Source: Alcanivorax sp. 24 (GTDB taxonomy: Bacteria; Pseudomonadota; Gammaproteobacteria; Pseudomonadales; Alcanivoracaceae). Taken from it: DNA of 64,000 nucleotides. Positions 27,971-37,974 of the stretch are shown here, one piece after another. The DNA is taken from the NCBI RefSeq assembly GCF_004360225.1, contig NZ_SNUA01000008.1:1-64000 (forward strand), written 5' to 3'. The notes below the pieces were generated by a model. It did not search any database. It worked only from the letters and a program-made list of their open reading frames with translations, and was not told the origin of the DNA. Within the stretch, counting starts at the first letter, position 1. Each line of letters opens with the position of its first letter. A program made the position numbers and the translations under genes.

Positions 27971-30850
27971 ATGACAAATGAGAGCATTACGGACTATCAC
28001 GCCAAGTACTTCGCCTATGAGCTGACTCGTCAGCGGCGAGGCGGTGATGTTGATCGATTGGCAACATCCTTGTTCGATGCTTCTATCGACCTCAACCCGC
28101 ATCAGATTGATGCTGCCCTGTTTGCCCTACAGAACCCGCTGACCAAAGGCGTGCTGCTTGCCGATGAGGTGGGGCTCGGCAAGACCATTGAAGCGGCTTT
28201 GGTTATTTGCCAGTACTGGGCGGAGCGTCGGCGCCGCTTGATTGTCATAGCACCGGCAGCCCTGCGCAAGCAGTGGGCAACCGAGCTGGCCGAAAAATTC
28301 CATCTGCCCACCCAGGTTCTCGATGCTCGCACCTACAAGCATCGGCGTGATCAGGGGATCTACGACCCGCTGGATCAGGACGTCATCAGCGTGATGTCCT
28401 ACCATTTCGCGGCCAAGCTGGAGCCACAGCTGCGCACCATCCCCTGGGATCTGGTGATAATCGATGAGGCCCACAAGCTGCGTAACGCCCACCGTGAGAG
28501 TCATCGCACCGGGCAGGCCATCAAGCGTGCCTTCGCCGGCAGCCGGAAGCTGCTGCTCACGGCTACGCCACTGCAGAACTCATTACTCGAACTCTACGGC
28601 CTCTCCACAGTGATCGATGACCAGCTATTTGGCGACGCGATCAGCTTCCGCCGCCAGTTCATGCGTGGTGGTAATGACATCGAGGGGGTGCGACGCCGGC
28701 TAAATGAATTTGCCAAACGCACCCTCCGCCGCCAGGTGCTGGAGTACGTGCAGTACACTGAGCGCAAGGCGCTGACGATACCCTTCACCCCGTCCCAGGA
28801 TGAGCAGCGTCTCTACCATCTGGTATCCGGCTATCTGGCACGGGAGGACAGCTATGGCGTGCCCACGCGACAACGCCACCTTGTGACACTGGTTATGCGC
28901 AAGCTGCTGGCGTCCTCTACCACGGCCATTATCCAGACGCTAGAGACCCTCAAGGAGCGACTCGAGTCGTTGCAGAACCATCACCAGGTTGAACAAGACT
29001 GGCTGGAGCGGCTGCTGGCCGATGAGTCGCTCGATGATGAGCTGTTGGAAACTGCGGAAGCAGATGAAGTGGAGGAGGCCGGTGCCCGGTATCTGGAACA
29101 GGAGGTTCATCCCACTCGCTTACAGGGTGAGATCGCCGAAATAGAGCAGTATCTGAGCCTGGCTCGGGGGATTCACGAGGATGCCAAGTCCCATGCACTG
29201 GTTACCGCGCTGGAAACAGGCTTTTCCCGAATGGATGATATGGGGGCACCGCGCAAGGCAGTAGTGTTCACCGAATCCCGGCGTACTCTTGAGTACCTAA
29301 GCCGATTTCTGGAGCGGCACGGCTTTGCTGATCAGGTTGTGACCTTCAGCGGCACCAACAACAGCCCTGGGGTGACGGGCATTTATCAACGCTGGCTTGC
29401 GGAGCATGCTGGCAGCGACCGAGTGACGGGCAGTCCTGCGATCGACCGCCGTACTGCTATCATCGACCACTTCCGAGATAAGGCGCAGATCCTGGTCGCT
29501 ACCGAGGCGGCTGCCGAAGGGGTCAACCTGCAGTTCTGCAACTTGGTGGTGAACTACGACCTGCCCTGGAATCCTCAGCGTGTGGAGCAGCGCATCGGTC
29601 GTTGTCACCGCTACGGCCAGCAGTTTGATGTGGTGGTGGTCAACTTTCTCAACCAGCGCAACGAGGCCGACAAGCGTGTGCTCGAGCTGCTGAGCGAGAA
29701 GTTCCAGCTGTTCGATGGCCTGTTCGGCGCTTCCGATGAAATTCTCGGACGGCTGGAGTCGGGCGTGGATGTGGAGAAGCGCATTGCCGCCATCTATGCC
29801 ACTTGCCGCACGCCGACCGCCATCGAAACGGCCTTCGCCGAACTGCGTGAGCAGTTGGAGGCGGATATCGATGCCCGCATGAAGGAGACGGAGAGCAAGC
29901 TGCTCGAGCATTTCGATGAACAAATCCACGACCTGCTGCGCGTTCAGCGCGACAAGGCCGAGGCTCAGCTCGACCGCACCGGCAAGCTGTTCTGGAAGTT
30001 GACCCGCCACTGCCTGGCGGAGCAGGCCAAGTTCAGCGATAGCAGTCTGACCTTTCACTTGGAAGCCTCTCCGGTAGAGAGCGTGCCCGCCGGTGACTAC
30101 TGGCTGATTCGCAAGGGGAAGGGTATCAAACCGCCCGAGCATGCCCACATCTATCGGCTGACACATCCGCTGGGCGAGCATGTCCTCGATAGCGGCCGCC
30201 GCCGGGAAACGCCGGTCGCCACCCTGCGCTTTCAGCTGTCCGATCACCCGCTGCGAATCTCGGTACTCGAACAGCTCACCACCCGCAGTGGATGGCTGGA
30301 GCTGAATCTGCTCGAATTGGACAGCTTCCAGCATGAGGAGCACCTGGTCTTCACTGCCCTGGCTGACGATGGCACACACCTTGACCAGGAGGCCTGTGAG
30401 CGAGTCTTCAATGTGACGGCTGAGGTAGTGCCCGATAGCGCACCCGCCCCCCCTCAGGAGCTCTTTGCTCTGGCCAAACGGCAGCTGGATGCCACCCTTA
30501 GCCGTGTGCTTGAGGAGAATCACAGCTACTTCCAGCGCGAGCGCGACAAGCTGGAGGCCTGGGCCGATGATCAGGTCGCTTCCAGTGAAGCGCAACTGGA
30601 GGACACGCGGGCCAAGATCAAGGATGCCAAGCGCCGCTCACGCACCGCCGAGACCCTTGAGGAGCAGAAGGCTGCCCAGGAAGCGCTCAAGTCGCTTGAG
30701 CGTCAGCAGCGCCGCGACCGTCAGGCGATATTCGACGTGCAGGACGAGATCGAGGAGAAGCGCGATGCGCTCATCGATGCCCTGGAGCGCCAGATGCACC
30801 GCAAGAGCCAGACGCATCGCTTGTTCCGGATACGCTGGGAGCTTGCATGA
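27971..30850 (+). CDS. SNF2/HepA-like helicase-translocase of a type III-like R-M unit
   Basis: The 959-aa protein has a superfamily 2 motor: motif I DEVGLGKT (65-72), motif II DEAH (165-168), LTATPLQNS, and motif VI QRIGRCHRYGQ near 540. A C-terminal region of about 300 residues is charged and coiled-coil (AQLEDTRAKIKDAKRR, EEIEEKRD-like). SNF2 proteins move along double-stranded DNA and remodel bound proteins; in defence systems such as DISARM they act with methyltransferases. Here it is the first gene of a same-strand run with Mod, a small protein and Res, which implies joint function. The substrate is unknown. Confidence 0.85.
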   Translation: MTNESITDYHAKYFAYELTRQRRGGDVDRLATSLFDASIDLNPHQIDAALFALQNPLTKGVLLADEVGLGKTIEAALVICQYWAERRRRLIVIAPAALRKQWATELAEKFHLPTQVLDARTYKHRRDQGIYDPLDQDVISVMSYHFAAKLEPQLRTIPWDLVIIDEAHKLRNAHRESHRTGQAIKRAFAGSRKLLLTATPLQNSLLELYGLSTVIDDQLFGDAISFRRQFMRGGNDIEGVRRRLNEFAKRTLRRQVLEYVQYTERKALTIPFTPSQDEQRLYHLVSGYLAREDSYGVPTRQRHLVTLVMRKLLASSTTAIIQTLETLKERLESLQNHHQVEQDWLERLLADESLDDELLETAEADEVEEAGARYLEQEVHPTRLQGEIAEIEQYLSLARGIHEDAKSHALVTALETGFSRMDDMGAPRKAVVFTESRRTLEYLSRFLERHGFADQVVTFSGTNNSPGVTGIYQRWLAEHAGSDRVTGSPAIDRRTAIIDHFRDKAQILVATEAAAEGVNLQFCNLVVNYDLPWNPQRVEQRIGRCHRYGQQFDVVVVNFLNQRNEADKRVLELLSEKFQLFDGLFGASDEILGRLESGVDVEKRIAAIYATCRTPTAIETAFAELREQLEADIDARMKETESKLLEHFDEQIHDLLRVQRDKAEAQLDRTGKLFWKLTRHCLAEQAKFSDSSLTFHLEASPVESVPAGDYWLIRKGKGIKPPEHAHIYRLTHPLGEHVLDSGRRRETPVATLRFQLSDHPLRISVLEQLTTRSGWLELNLLELDSFQHEEHLVFTALADDGTHLDQEACERVFNVTAEVVPDSAPAPPQELFALAKRQLDATLSRVLEENHSYFQRERDKLEAWADDQVASSEAQLEDTRAKIKDAKRRSRTAETLEEQKAAQEALKSLERQQRRDRQAIFDVQDEIEEKRDALIDALERQMHRKSQTHRLFRIRWELA

Positions 30851-30996
30851 ATCCGCGCAGGACATGACGTGGAGGCCTGCCGGCCGGTATCATTCTGGCA
30901 AACGAATCAACAGGGGCTGAGCCTATCGCTCGGCCCCGCTTTGCGCATATCGCATTGATTTTTAAAATCTTTGCAAGGGATGAATGGGATTCCCCA

Positions 30997-33900
30997 ATGA
31001 ATGTAGTAACAGTCGACGGTCACAAGGAACGCTTCATCAAGCTGCTCCATGAGCTGTTCCAGCTCGACAAGCCCGAGTTGGATTTCGGGCTCTATCGCAT
31101 CATGCACGCCAAGAGCGATCAGCTCTCTCGGTTCATCCGCGAAGACTTGGCCAAGGCCATCGAGGAGGCGTTTACCGAGCAGGGCGAGCAGCAGCTGGCA
31201 GCGATGCGTCAGGAGATCGAGGAGAAGCGGCATCAGGCCGAAGAGCTGGGCGCCCCGGACCCAGATAGCGCCCCGGCGGTGAAGCAGGCGCGGGCCGCCT
31301 ATGATGTCGCCAAGCGAGAGCAGAACGCTTCGGCGGACATCTACGACCATCTCTATCGCTTCTTCTCGCGCTACTACGACAAAGGCGACTTCATGAGTCG
31401 TCGCCACCACGTCGCCGAGAATGACAGCCGTGCCGCCCCCTATGCGGTGCCTTACGATGGGCGGGAGGTCTACCTCCACTGGGCCAACAAGGACCAGTAT
31501 TACGTCAAGTCCTCCGAGACGCTGGCCAACTTCACTTTCAACCTCAACGAGGCCCTGAAAAAGCTGCAGGGTTCGGCTGCCCAGGCTGGCCTAGGTTTCG
31601 ATTCGGTGGATGCGGCACTCAAGGTGCACTGCCGTGTGGTGGACGCCACCGAAGGTGAGCATAATGATGTGAAGGCGAGCACCGAGCGCTTCTTCATCAT
31701 CCATCACGACGAGCCGGTGCGCCTGGAGGGCGCTGACCTGGCACTGCAGTTCGAGTACCGGCCCGACCCGGAAAAGACAGGGCAGAGTGGCACTTGGCAG
31801 AAGAAGCGGCTCGAGGAGGCCGAAAACGTCATCATGGCGGCGCTGCGTACCATCGATGGTGTAGCTGTCTATCGGGAAGGGCTGGCTACCCGGGCGCCGA
31901 CGGACAAGCAGAAAGAGCGCACCTTGTTGGGCAAGTACCTGCAACAGTATACCGCCCGCAACACCATGGATTATTTTATCCACAAGGACTTGGGTGGGTT
32001 TCTCTCTCGTGAGCTGGATTTCTATATCAAGAATGAGATCCTGCGGCTGGATGATATCGACAATGCCGGTTTGCTGGTCGTAGAGCAGCAACTAAAGAAA
32101 ATTCAGGTGTTGCGCAAGGTTGCCAAGAGCATCATCGTTTTTTTGGCGCAGTTAGAGGGTTTTCAGAAGAGGCTTTGGCTCAAGAGGAAGTTTGTTAAAG
32201 AGGTCGATTACTGTCTCACGCTTGACAGGCTTGAAGGAAATGAAGAGATTTTGTGTGAAGTTTTTCAGCAAATATTGCAGCGTAAGCAATGGGAGAATAT
32301 TTACGCTATAAACTTGGATGAACTTGATCGTGATTTGAGCAGCAAGGGTGTTAGTGAGCTTGTAAAACATGAGAAATATCGGTTTCTCATGGTTGATACG
32401 GCCTTGCTCCCAAAGAGCCTGAAATATGAGATTGCTAGTTTGTCGTATGGAGATAGTGATTTCTTAGACGGAATTTTAGTTCAATCAGATTCATTCCATG
32501 CATCTAGGCTCATGGCTAGTAGCCTCCGACGGTCAGTTGATACAATTTACATTGACCCGCCCTATAACACAGGGAAAGATGACTTTGTTTACAAAGATGG
32601 ATACCGGTCATCTAGCTGGTTATCAATGGTCCATGATCGAATTTCCAGTTTTCGTGATTTTTTAAGGAACACCGGCGGCTTCTTCTCTAGTTGTGATGAG
32701 AATGAGTTTAAAAACTTGTCTAGGGTCGTCGAGGATATATTTGATGAAAGCAATTTTGTTAGCGAGTTTGTTTGGAAAACAGATGGGAATTTTGACAATC
32801 AAGCCAAAGTAAAACTTGCGCATGAGTACATTTTGTTTTATTCAAAGAATAGAGATCAGCTTCCTTACCCAAGTGCAATAGAGGGTTGGGCTAGTGAAAA
32901 TAGCAAGCTATTTAACGATAGCATTGTTAACACAATAGTAAAAAATGGTCCCAAAAATCCACCTGGCGATGTCATTCTTCCAGTAGGCTTTCCATCAAAT
33001 GAGAAGGCCTTTTTTCTAAAAAGTGACGATGTAACATGGCCAAAGTACAGTACTGATGTGGAAGTCAATGATTGGAAGCTTGCTCATGAGGTCAAAGCAA
33101 GGTCCGGGTGGAGCTCAAAATCTTTACTGCTACAGTTTATTGAGTCCGGATTGAAGCCGGTGTATGACAACAAAGGTCAAGAGACAGTGTTCTACTTGAC
33201 AAAAAATGGTGCAATTGAGTCAAAGAAAAAAAGAAGCAAAGATCATGGTCATATAACTTCGTTGATACAAAAGGTGGGTACAACACAGTCTACCAGCTCT
33301 TTTCTTGATCACATGGGTGTCCCATATCCAGACTACCCTAAGCCTATAGGGTTGATGCGGCATGTCGCATCTATTGTAAAAGATTCCAAATTCATCTTGG
33401 ATTATTTTGCTGGGTCTGGATCAACTGCCCATGGGGTCATTGAGGAAAGCAGGGAGAGCGGTAAAAAGATTAGATACGGTTTGATCGAAATGGGTGAACA
33501 TTTTGACACGGTGATGAAGCCTAGAATCCATAAGGCAGTTTACTCATCGAGCTGGAAGGACCAGACCCCTAAAAAGAATGACCATGGTAAATTTGGGGGG
33601 CTGTCTCATGCTTTTAAATACTTTCGTCTTGAAAGCTACGACGACACATTAAACAACCTCGAGCTAGAAGATAACCCTCAACGCGACGCGCTGATGGAGC
33701 AGAACCCGGAGCTGCGTCGTGACTATACTCTCAAGTACCTGCTTGACGTGGAAACCCGTGGCTCGGCCAGTCTGCTCAACACCGAATGGTTCCGTGACCC
33801 CGAAGGCTACACGCTGAAGGTCAAGCAGTCCGGCAGCGACGAGACCCGTGAAACGAACGTCGACTTGGTCGAAACGTTCAACTGGCTGATCGGCCTGCAT

Positions 33901-34320
33901 GTCACTCACCTCGACAAGCCGCGCACCTATATTGCCCGCTTCAAGCGCGAGGAAGACCCCGAGCTGCCGGAGGACCAGAACACGCGACTCAAGGCAGAAG
34001 GCCTGCGAGAGAATGAAGATGGCGCCTACTGGATTCGCAAGGTGGAAGGACACGTGCGCCGTATCCCGGGCAGCGACGAGGACCTGGCCAAGGTGTTGGT
34101 GGTGTGGCGCAAGCTGACTGACGACCCCGAGAAGGATGCTGCGGTGCTGGAAGCACTGCTGGAAAAGTACAAGATCGGCACCACCGACAGTGAGTTCGAT
34201 GCCATCTACATCAACGGCCCGCACGGCTTGAACCTGACCGGCAATGCGCGTAGCCGAGTGCACAGCCTGGAAGAGACCTTCCATGCCCGCATGTGGGAGG
34301 GGTGTGATGATGAGGATTGA
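30997..34320 (+). CDS. Type III-like adenine DNA methyltransferase (Mod) with long N-terminal domain
   Basis: The 1107-aa protein is a beta-class N6-adenine methyltransferase: DPPYNTG at residues 520-526 comes before the SAM motif FAGSG at 804-808. About 500 residues precede the catalytic domain, with a charged coiled coil (EEAFTEQGEQQLAAMRQEIE near 60-80) and no match I can name. ATG 30997 is preferred to 30955 because a GGGA lies seven bases upstream and the extra residues look non-coding. Bases 32085-33660 are about 40% GC in sampled lines while the flanks are 55-62%, so the core including the target-recognition domain was probably exchanged. It overlaps the next small gene. Confidence 0.88.
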   Translation: MNVVTVDGHKERFIKLLHELFQLDKPELDFGLYRIMHAKSDQLSRFIREDLAKAIEEAFTEQGEQQLAAMRQEIEEKRHQAEELGAPDPDSAPAVKQARAAYDVAKREQNASADIYDHLYRFFSRYYDKGDFMSRRHHVAENDSRAAPYAVPYDGREVYLHWANKDQYYVKSSETLANFTFNLNEALKKLQGSAAQAGLGFDSVDAALKVHCRVVDATEGEHNDVKASTERFFIIHHDEPVRLEGADLALQFEYRPDPEKTGQSGTWQKKRLEEAENVIMAALRTIDGVAVYREGLATRAPTDKQKERTLLGKYLQQYTARNTMDYFIHKDLGGFLSRELDFYIKNEILRLDDIDNAGLLVVEQQLKKIQVLRKVAKSIIVFLAQLEGFQKRLWLKRKFVKEVDYCLTLDRLEGNEEILCEVFQQILQRKQWENIYAINLDELDRDLSSKGVSELVKHEKYRFLMVDTALLPKSLKYEIASLSYGDSDFLDGILVQSDSFHASRLMASSLRRSVDTIYIDPPYNTGKDDFVYKDGYRSSSWLSMVHDRISSFRDFLRNTGGFFSSCDENEFKNLSRVVEDIFDESNFVSEFVWKTDGNFDNQAKVKLAHEYILFYSKNRDQLPYPSAIEGWASENSKLFNDSIVNTIVKNGPKNPPGDVILPVGFPSNEKAFFLKSDDVTWPKYSTDVEVNDWKLAHEVKARSGWSSKSLLLQFIESGLKPVYDNKGQETVFYLTKNGAIESKKKRSKDHGHITSLIQKVGTTQSTSSFLDHMGVPYPDYPKPIGLMRHVASIVKDSKFILDYFAGSGSTAHGVIEESRESGKKIRYGLIEMGEHFDTVMKPRIHKAVYSSSWKDQTPKKNDHGKFGGLSHAFKYFRLESYDDTLNNLELEDNPQRDALMEQNPELRRDYTLKYLLDVETRGSASLLNTEWFRDPEGYTLKVKQSGSDETRETNVDLVETFNWLIGLHVTHLDKPRTYIARFKREEDPELPEDQNTRLKAEGLRENEDGAYWIRKVEGHVRRIPGSDEDLAKVLVVWRKLTDDPEKDAAVLEALLEKYKIGTTDSEFDAIYINGPHGLNLTGNARSRVHSLEETFHARMWEGCDDED

Positions 34321-34615
34321 AACCAGTGCGTCTACCTACTGGATCGTTGCTGGTCTCCAATGGGGCAGGCAAGACAGCGTTTATGCTTCACTACAACTTA
34401 CTCGTCAAGGATATACGGCTTTGACTCAGCTGGCATCGGACACCCAGGAGATGCTCGATAGCCTCCGTATCGCAGTCGCTGACACCTTGGAACGTAAGCG
34501 TCGCCTTGGCCAGTACGCCGTGATCTGGCAAGACGGCAAGCCCGTGCAGGTGGGTGAGGATGCGCCGACAAATCTGATTGAGGAGCAGGACGATCAGGGC
34601 CGGGAGTCGCATTGA
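34307..34615 (+). CDS. Small protein between Mod and Res, unrecognised
   Basis: A 102-aa protein (start ATG 34307 or 34310) overlapping the mod 3' end by 14 bases and the res start by one base (TGATG). It begins MMRIETSASTYWIVAGLQWG, with a predicted amphipathic middle (DTQEMLDSLRIAVADTLERK) and an acidic C-terminus (EEQDDQGRE). I do not recognise the family. Tight coupling on both sides implies it is made in step with Mod and Res; a bridging subunit, recognition cofactor or inhibitor are all possible. Confidence 0.7.
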   Translation: MMRIETSASTYWIVAGLQWGRQDSVYASLQLTRQGYTALTQLASDTQEMLDSLRIAVADTLERKRRLGQYAVIWQDGKPVQVGEDAPTNLIEEQDDQGRESH

Positions 34616-37600
34616 TGGCAAGGAGGCCACGCCAAACCAAGATCAAGCAGCTCAGTGCCAAGAGCGATTTTCTCAAGAAGCTGATACTCAACCAATGGGT
34701 GCTGACGCGCTTCGGTATCGACCCGTTGGAGCAGTACCGGGACAGCGGCAGCCGGGTACGCCCGATTACCCTGCTCAGCAAGACGCTAAAGGAGAGTGAT
34801 CCAGGGCTGACCGGTGATCGCCACCACCACTATCTCCATGCCTTGCTGGGTAGCTATCAGCCCACCTGGAAGTATGGTGAGGAGGATTTGAAGCGCTTCG
34901 ACGCCAACATCGTCGAACATACCGATGCCCTCAATCAACAGCGTGAGATTGAGGTCGATTGGAAGTACTTTCAGTGGCTGACTCTGCTGTTCGTGGAGAT
35001 CTACCTCCACGAGTACTTCCGCGATCGTGAGGTGCTCAAGGCCAGCCTCAACCGGCAGGTCGAACGGTTCAATAGGTTCTGGCAGGGGCAGGGCTACCAG
35101 ACAGGCATAGGCCCTTATGAGGACGATGATCTCAATAAACTGTGTCTGCAAAACGCCACTGGCTCCGGCAAGACCCTGCTGATGCACACTAATGTGCGTC
35201 AGTTCCGGCATTACGCTCGTAAGCATCACCGTATCGCCGACTACGGCCAGATCATTCTGATTACACCCAACGAACGGCTCAGTGAGCAGCACCTTCTGGA
35301 GTGCCGTGATTCCAGCCTGGAAGCGGAGCGCCTGAGCCAGGACGGTGGAGACCTCTTCAGCGGCGACCGGAAATCGCTGAGCCGTGTTGCCGTGACCGAG
35401 ATTACCAAGCTCGGCATTGAGCAGGGTAAGAAGACCATGGCGGTGGACAGCTTCGGAGACGCTAACCTGCTGCTCGTCGACGAAGGGCACCGCGGACTGG
35501 GATCGGCGAGCGAAGAGATGGGGTGGCTGTCTCATCGCAACAAGCTGGCCGGGCGTGGTTTCACCTTCGAATATTCGGCCACCTTCAAGGAGGCCGTGGT
35601 TGCCGCCAAGGATGTCGCGGTGGAGGAGACCTACGCCAAGAGCATCCTGTTCGATTATGGCTACCGCTATTTCTACGAAGATGGTTACGGCAAGGATTAT
35701 CGAATCTTCAACCTGCCGGAGAGGGAGACACAGCAACGCTACACCTACCTCACGGCGGCACTGCTGGCTTTCTATCAGCAACAGCGCTACTACCAGGAGG
35801 AGCATGGCCACCTAACCCAGTGGAATCTGGCTGCTCCGTTATGGGTATTCGTCGGGGCCAGTGTGGTCAAGGACGATGGCAGCAAGGAGACTGCCAAGAA
35901 CTACAAGGACCGTGCTTCCGATATCGCCCAGGTCTTGGGCTTTCTGGCTTGGTTCCTCGGGGAGAAGGATGAAGCCCGCCGGGCGCTCAGCGCAGTCTAT
36001 GAAGGTGACGCAGCAACTACCGGGCTGATAGACAAGCAAGGCAACGAGATCTTCTCGGGAAGCTTCCCCTGGGTCAAGGCTCAAGGACCGACCGTCGAAG
36101 AGCTCTACCGGGACATCCTTACTCATACCTTCCATGCCCCGGGCGGTGGCACGTTGAACGTAGATCGTATCACTGGTGACTCTGGCGAGCTTCTGCTGAA
36201 GGTGGGAGAGGCCGAGAAACCTTTCGGCCTGATCAACGTGGGCGATGCGCCGGGGTTGGCTGAGCACCTTGATGGCCGCAAGATCCTGCACCTGCAAGTC
36301 CGGAAGTCGGAGCTGGCCAATCCCATCTTCGCCGAGGTCACTCGCGACAGCTCACCGGTTAACTTACTGATCGGCTCCAAGAAGTTCATCGAGGGCTGGA
36401 ACTGTTGGCGTGTCTCCAGTATGGGCCTTATGAACACTGGCAAGAAGGAAGGCTCGCAGATCATCCAGCTGTTCGGTCGTGGCGTACGCTTGAAAGGCCG
36501 TGACATGAGCCTGATGCGCTCCAGTCGGCTCGATCCGGTACTGGCTCCCAAGCACCTCTATTTGCTCGAGACCCTCAACGTCTTTGGCGTCGGCGCCGAC
36601 TTCATGGCGACCTTCCGGGATTTCCTGGAGGACGAGGGCCTGCCGGGCAACGACCAGCCCGAGATCCATACACTCAAGCTGAACGTGATGGAGGACGTTG
36701 GCAAGTCGTTGAAGATGCTGCGTCCCAAGGTCCGACAGGACACCAAGCAGTCTTATAGCTTTCACCGCGACGGCCCCTTGGTGCGCTTCGGACATCCTGT
36801 GGCTACCGGCGGTAGCGGTTTCCACCATGAGCTGGGCCTGACGCCGGATATCGTGCTCAAGGAGCGCAAGGTAGAGCTCGATCGCTACCCTCGGGTCGAA
36901 AGCTTGCAGGCCACGGGCCTGAAGGACGTAATGGCCAAGCCTGGTGAGGCCAAGCAGCACGAGCGCTACTTCGATGACGAGCGCTTGTTGTTCCTGGATA
37001 TGGCTGCCCTAGGGCGAGACTTGGAGCGTTACAGGCGATCCCGCGGCTACGCCAACCTGCTGATCGATGCCAGCCGGTTCCCGGCGCTGCTGAAGAGCCA
37101 GGTGTGGTACAGGCTGCTGGTTCCCGAGGACCAGTGGAAGCTGCATGCCGACAACTTCCAGCGCTACCAGAGCATGGCGCTGGAGCTCCTGTCGCTGCTG
37201 ATGGACCGGGTCTTCAACTACCACCGCCGAGCCTACCTGGAGCCGCGCATGGAGCTGATCGCGCTCGAGGATGCCCGTGGCAACTTGCCGGATACCAGGG
37301 AGTATCAGCTGATCGTCGACGGCAGCGAATCGGCGCTGATCGACGACATCAAGCAGATGAAGGAGGCCATCGAGAAGCAGCGTCAGGCGCTCTATCGTTC
37401 GTCCAAATCCAATGGCATCAGCGCCGTTCAGATCGGCGCTCATCTTTACAACCCGCTGTTGCACCTGGGCAAAGACAGCCGTATCCGCGTCGAACCCGTT
37501 GCCCTGAACGACAGCGAGTTCCGCTTTGTCGAAGATCTCAAAGGTTGGCTGGAGCGAAATCAGCAGGCGATAGCGGAACGTGGTGAGCAGCTCTACCTGC

Positions 37601-37974
37601 TACGTAACCTGGTGAAGCAGGGCATTGGCTTCTTCGAGGCGGGTGGATTCTACCCTGACTTCATCCTCTGGCATGTGCAGGACGACCGGCAGCGCATCGT
37701 TTTCGTTGACCCTCATGGGCTCCGCCATACCGGGCCGAAGGACGAGAAGATCGAGTTCTGCGAGCGTATCAAGGATGTGGAACGGCGCCTGAAGAGTGAG
37801 CACGTCGAGCTGGAAAGCGTCATTCTGGCCCCTTCCAGCACCACGCGTGAGTGGATCACTAGCCATTGGGGCATGACGGCAGAGGAGCTGCGTGAAAAGC
37901 ACGTGCTCTTTATGTCTGACTCATATTATCTAGATCAGTTAATGGAGCTCGTTGTAGTGGGTAAGGACGCTTGA
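34615..37974 (+). CDS. Type III-like restriction subunit (Res): SF2 helicase with C-terminal PD-(D/E)xK-type nuclease
   Basis: The 1119-aa protein has Walker A ATGSGKT (181-187), Walker B DEGH (289-292) and motif VI QLFGRGVRLKG from residue 618, as in type III Res and related DEAD/DEAH helicases. A C-terminal nuclease-like motif has YPDFILW (Asp1015) followed by VFVDPHGL (Asp1032, Pro1033, His1034). In related proteins I expect DPKG, so the catalytic lysine may be replaced by histidine. Start ATG 34615 overlaps the stop of the small gene. With Mod it would make a restriction complex; the SNF2 gene upstream makes the set unusual. Confidence 0.87.
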   Translation: MARRPRQTKIKQLSAKSDFLKKLILNQWVLTRFGIDPLEQYRDSGSRVRPITLLSKTLKESDPGLTGDRHHHYLHALLGSYQPTWKYGEEDLKRFDANIVEHTDALNQQREIEVDWKYFQWLTLLFVEIYLHEYFRDREVLKASLNRQVERFNRFWQGQGYQTGIGPYEDDDLNKLCLQNATGSGKTLLMHTNVRQFRHYARKHHRIADYGQIILITPNERLSEQHLLECRDSSLEAERLSQDGGDLFSGDRKSLSRVAVTEITKLGIEQGKKTMAVDSFGDANLLLVDEGHRGLGSASEEMGWLSHRNKLAGRGFTFEYSATFKEAVVAAKDVAVEETYAKSILFDYGYRYFYEDGYGKDYRIFNLPERETQQRYTYLTAALLAFYQQQRYYQEEHGHLTQWNLAAPLWVFVGASVVKDDGSKETAKNYKDRASDIAQVLGFLAWFLGEKDEARRALSAVYEGDAATTGLIDKQGNEIFSGSFPWVKAQGPTVEELYRDILTHTFHAPGGGTLNVDRITGDSGELLLKVGEAEKPFGLINVGDAPGLAEHLDGRKILHLQVRKSELANPIFAEVTRDSSPVNLLIGSKKFIEGWNCWRVSSMGLMNTGKKEGSQIIQLFGRGVRLKGRDMSLMRSSRLDPVLAPKHLYLLETLNVFGVGADFMATFRDFLEDEGLPGNDQPEIHTLKLNVMEDVGKSLKMLRPKVRQDTKQSYSFHRDGPLVRFGHPVATGGSGFHHELGLTPDIVLKERKVELDRYPRVESLQATGLKDVMAKPGEAKQHERYFDDERLLFLDMAALGRDLERYRRSRGYANLLIDASRFPALLKSQVWYRLLVPEDQWKLHADNFQRYQSMALELLSLLMDRVFNYHRRAYLEPRMELIALEDARGNLPDTREYQLIVDGSESALIDDIKQMKEAIEKQRQALYRSSKSNGISAVQIGAHLYNPLLHLGKDSRIRVEPVALNDSEFRFVEDLKGWLERNQQAIAERGEQLYLLRNLVKQGIGFFEAGGFYPDFILWHVQDDRQRIVFVDPHGLRHTGPKDEKIEFCERIKDVERRLKSEHVELESVILAPSSTTREWITSHWGMTAEELREKHVLFMSDSYYLDQLMELVVVGKDA

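Noticed and set aside
27971-37974. Calling the SNF2-Mod-Res unit DISARM or BREX
   Set aside because: No DrmA/DUF1998, DrmB, PglZ, BrxC or PglX-like protein is present; only the SNF2 and methyltransferase parts are comparable.
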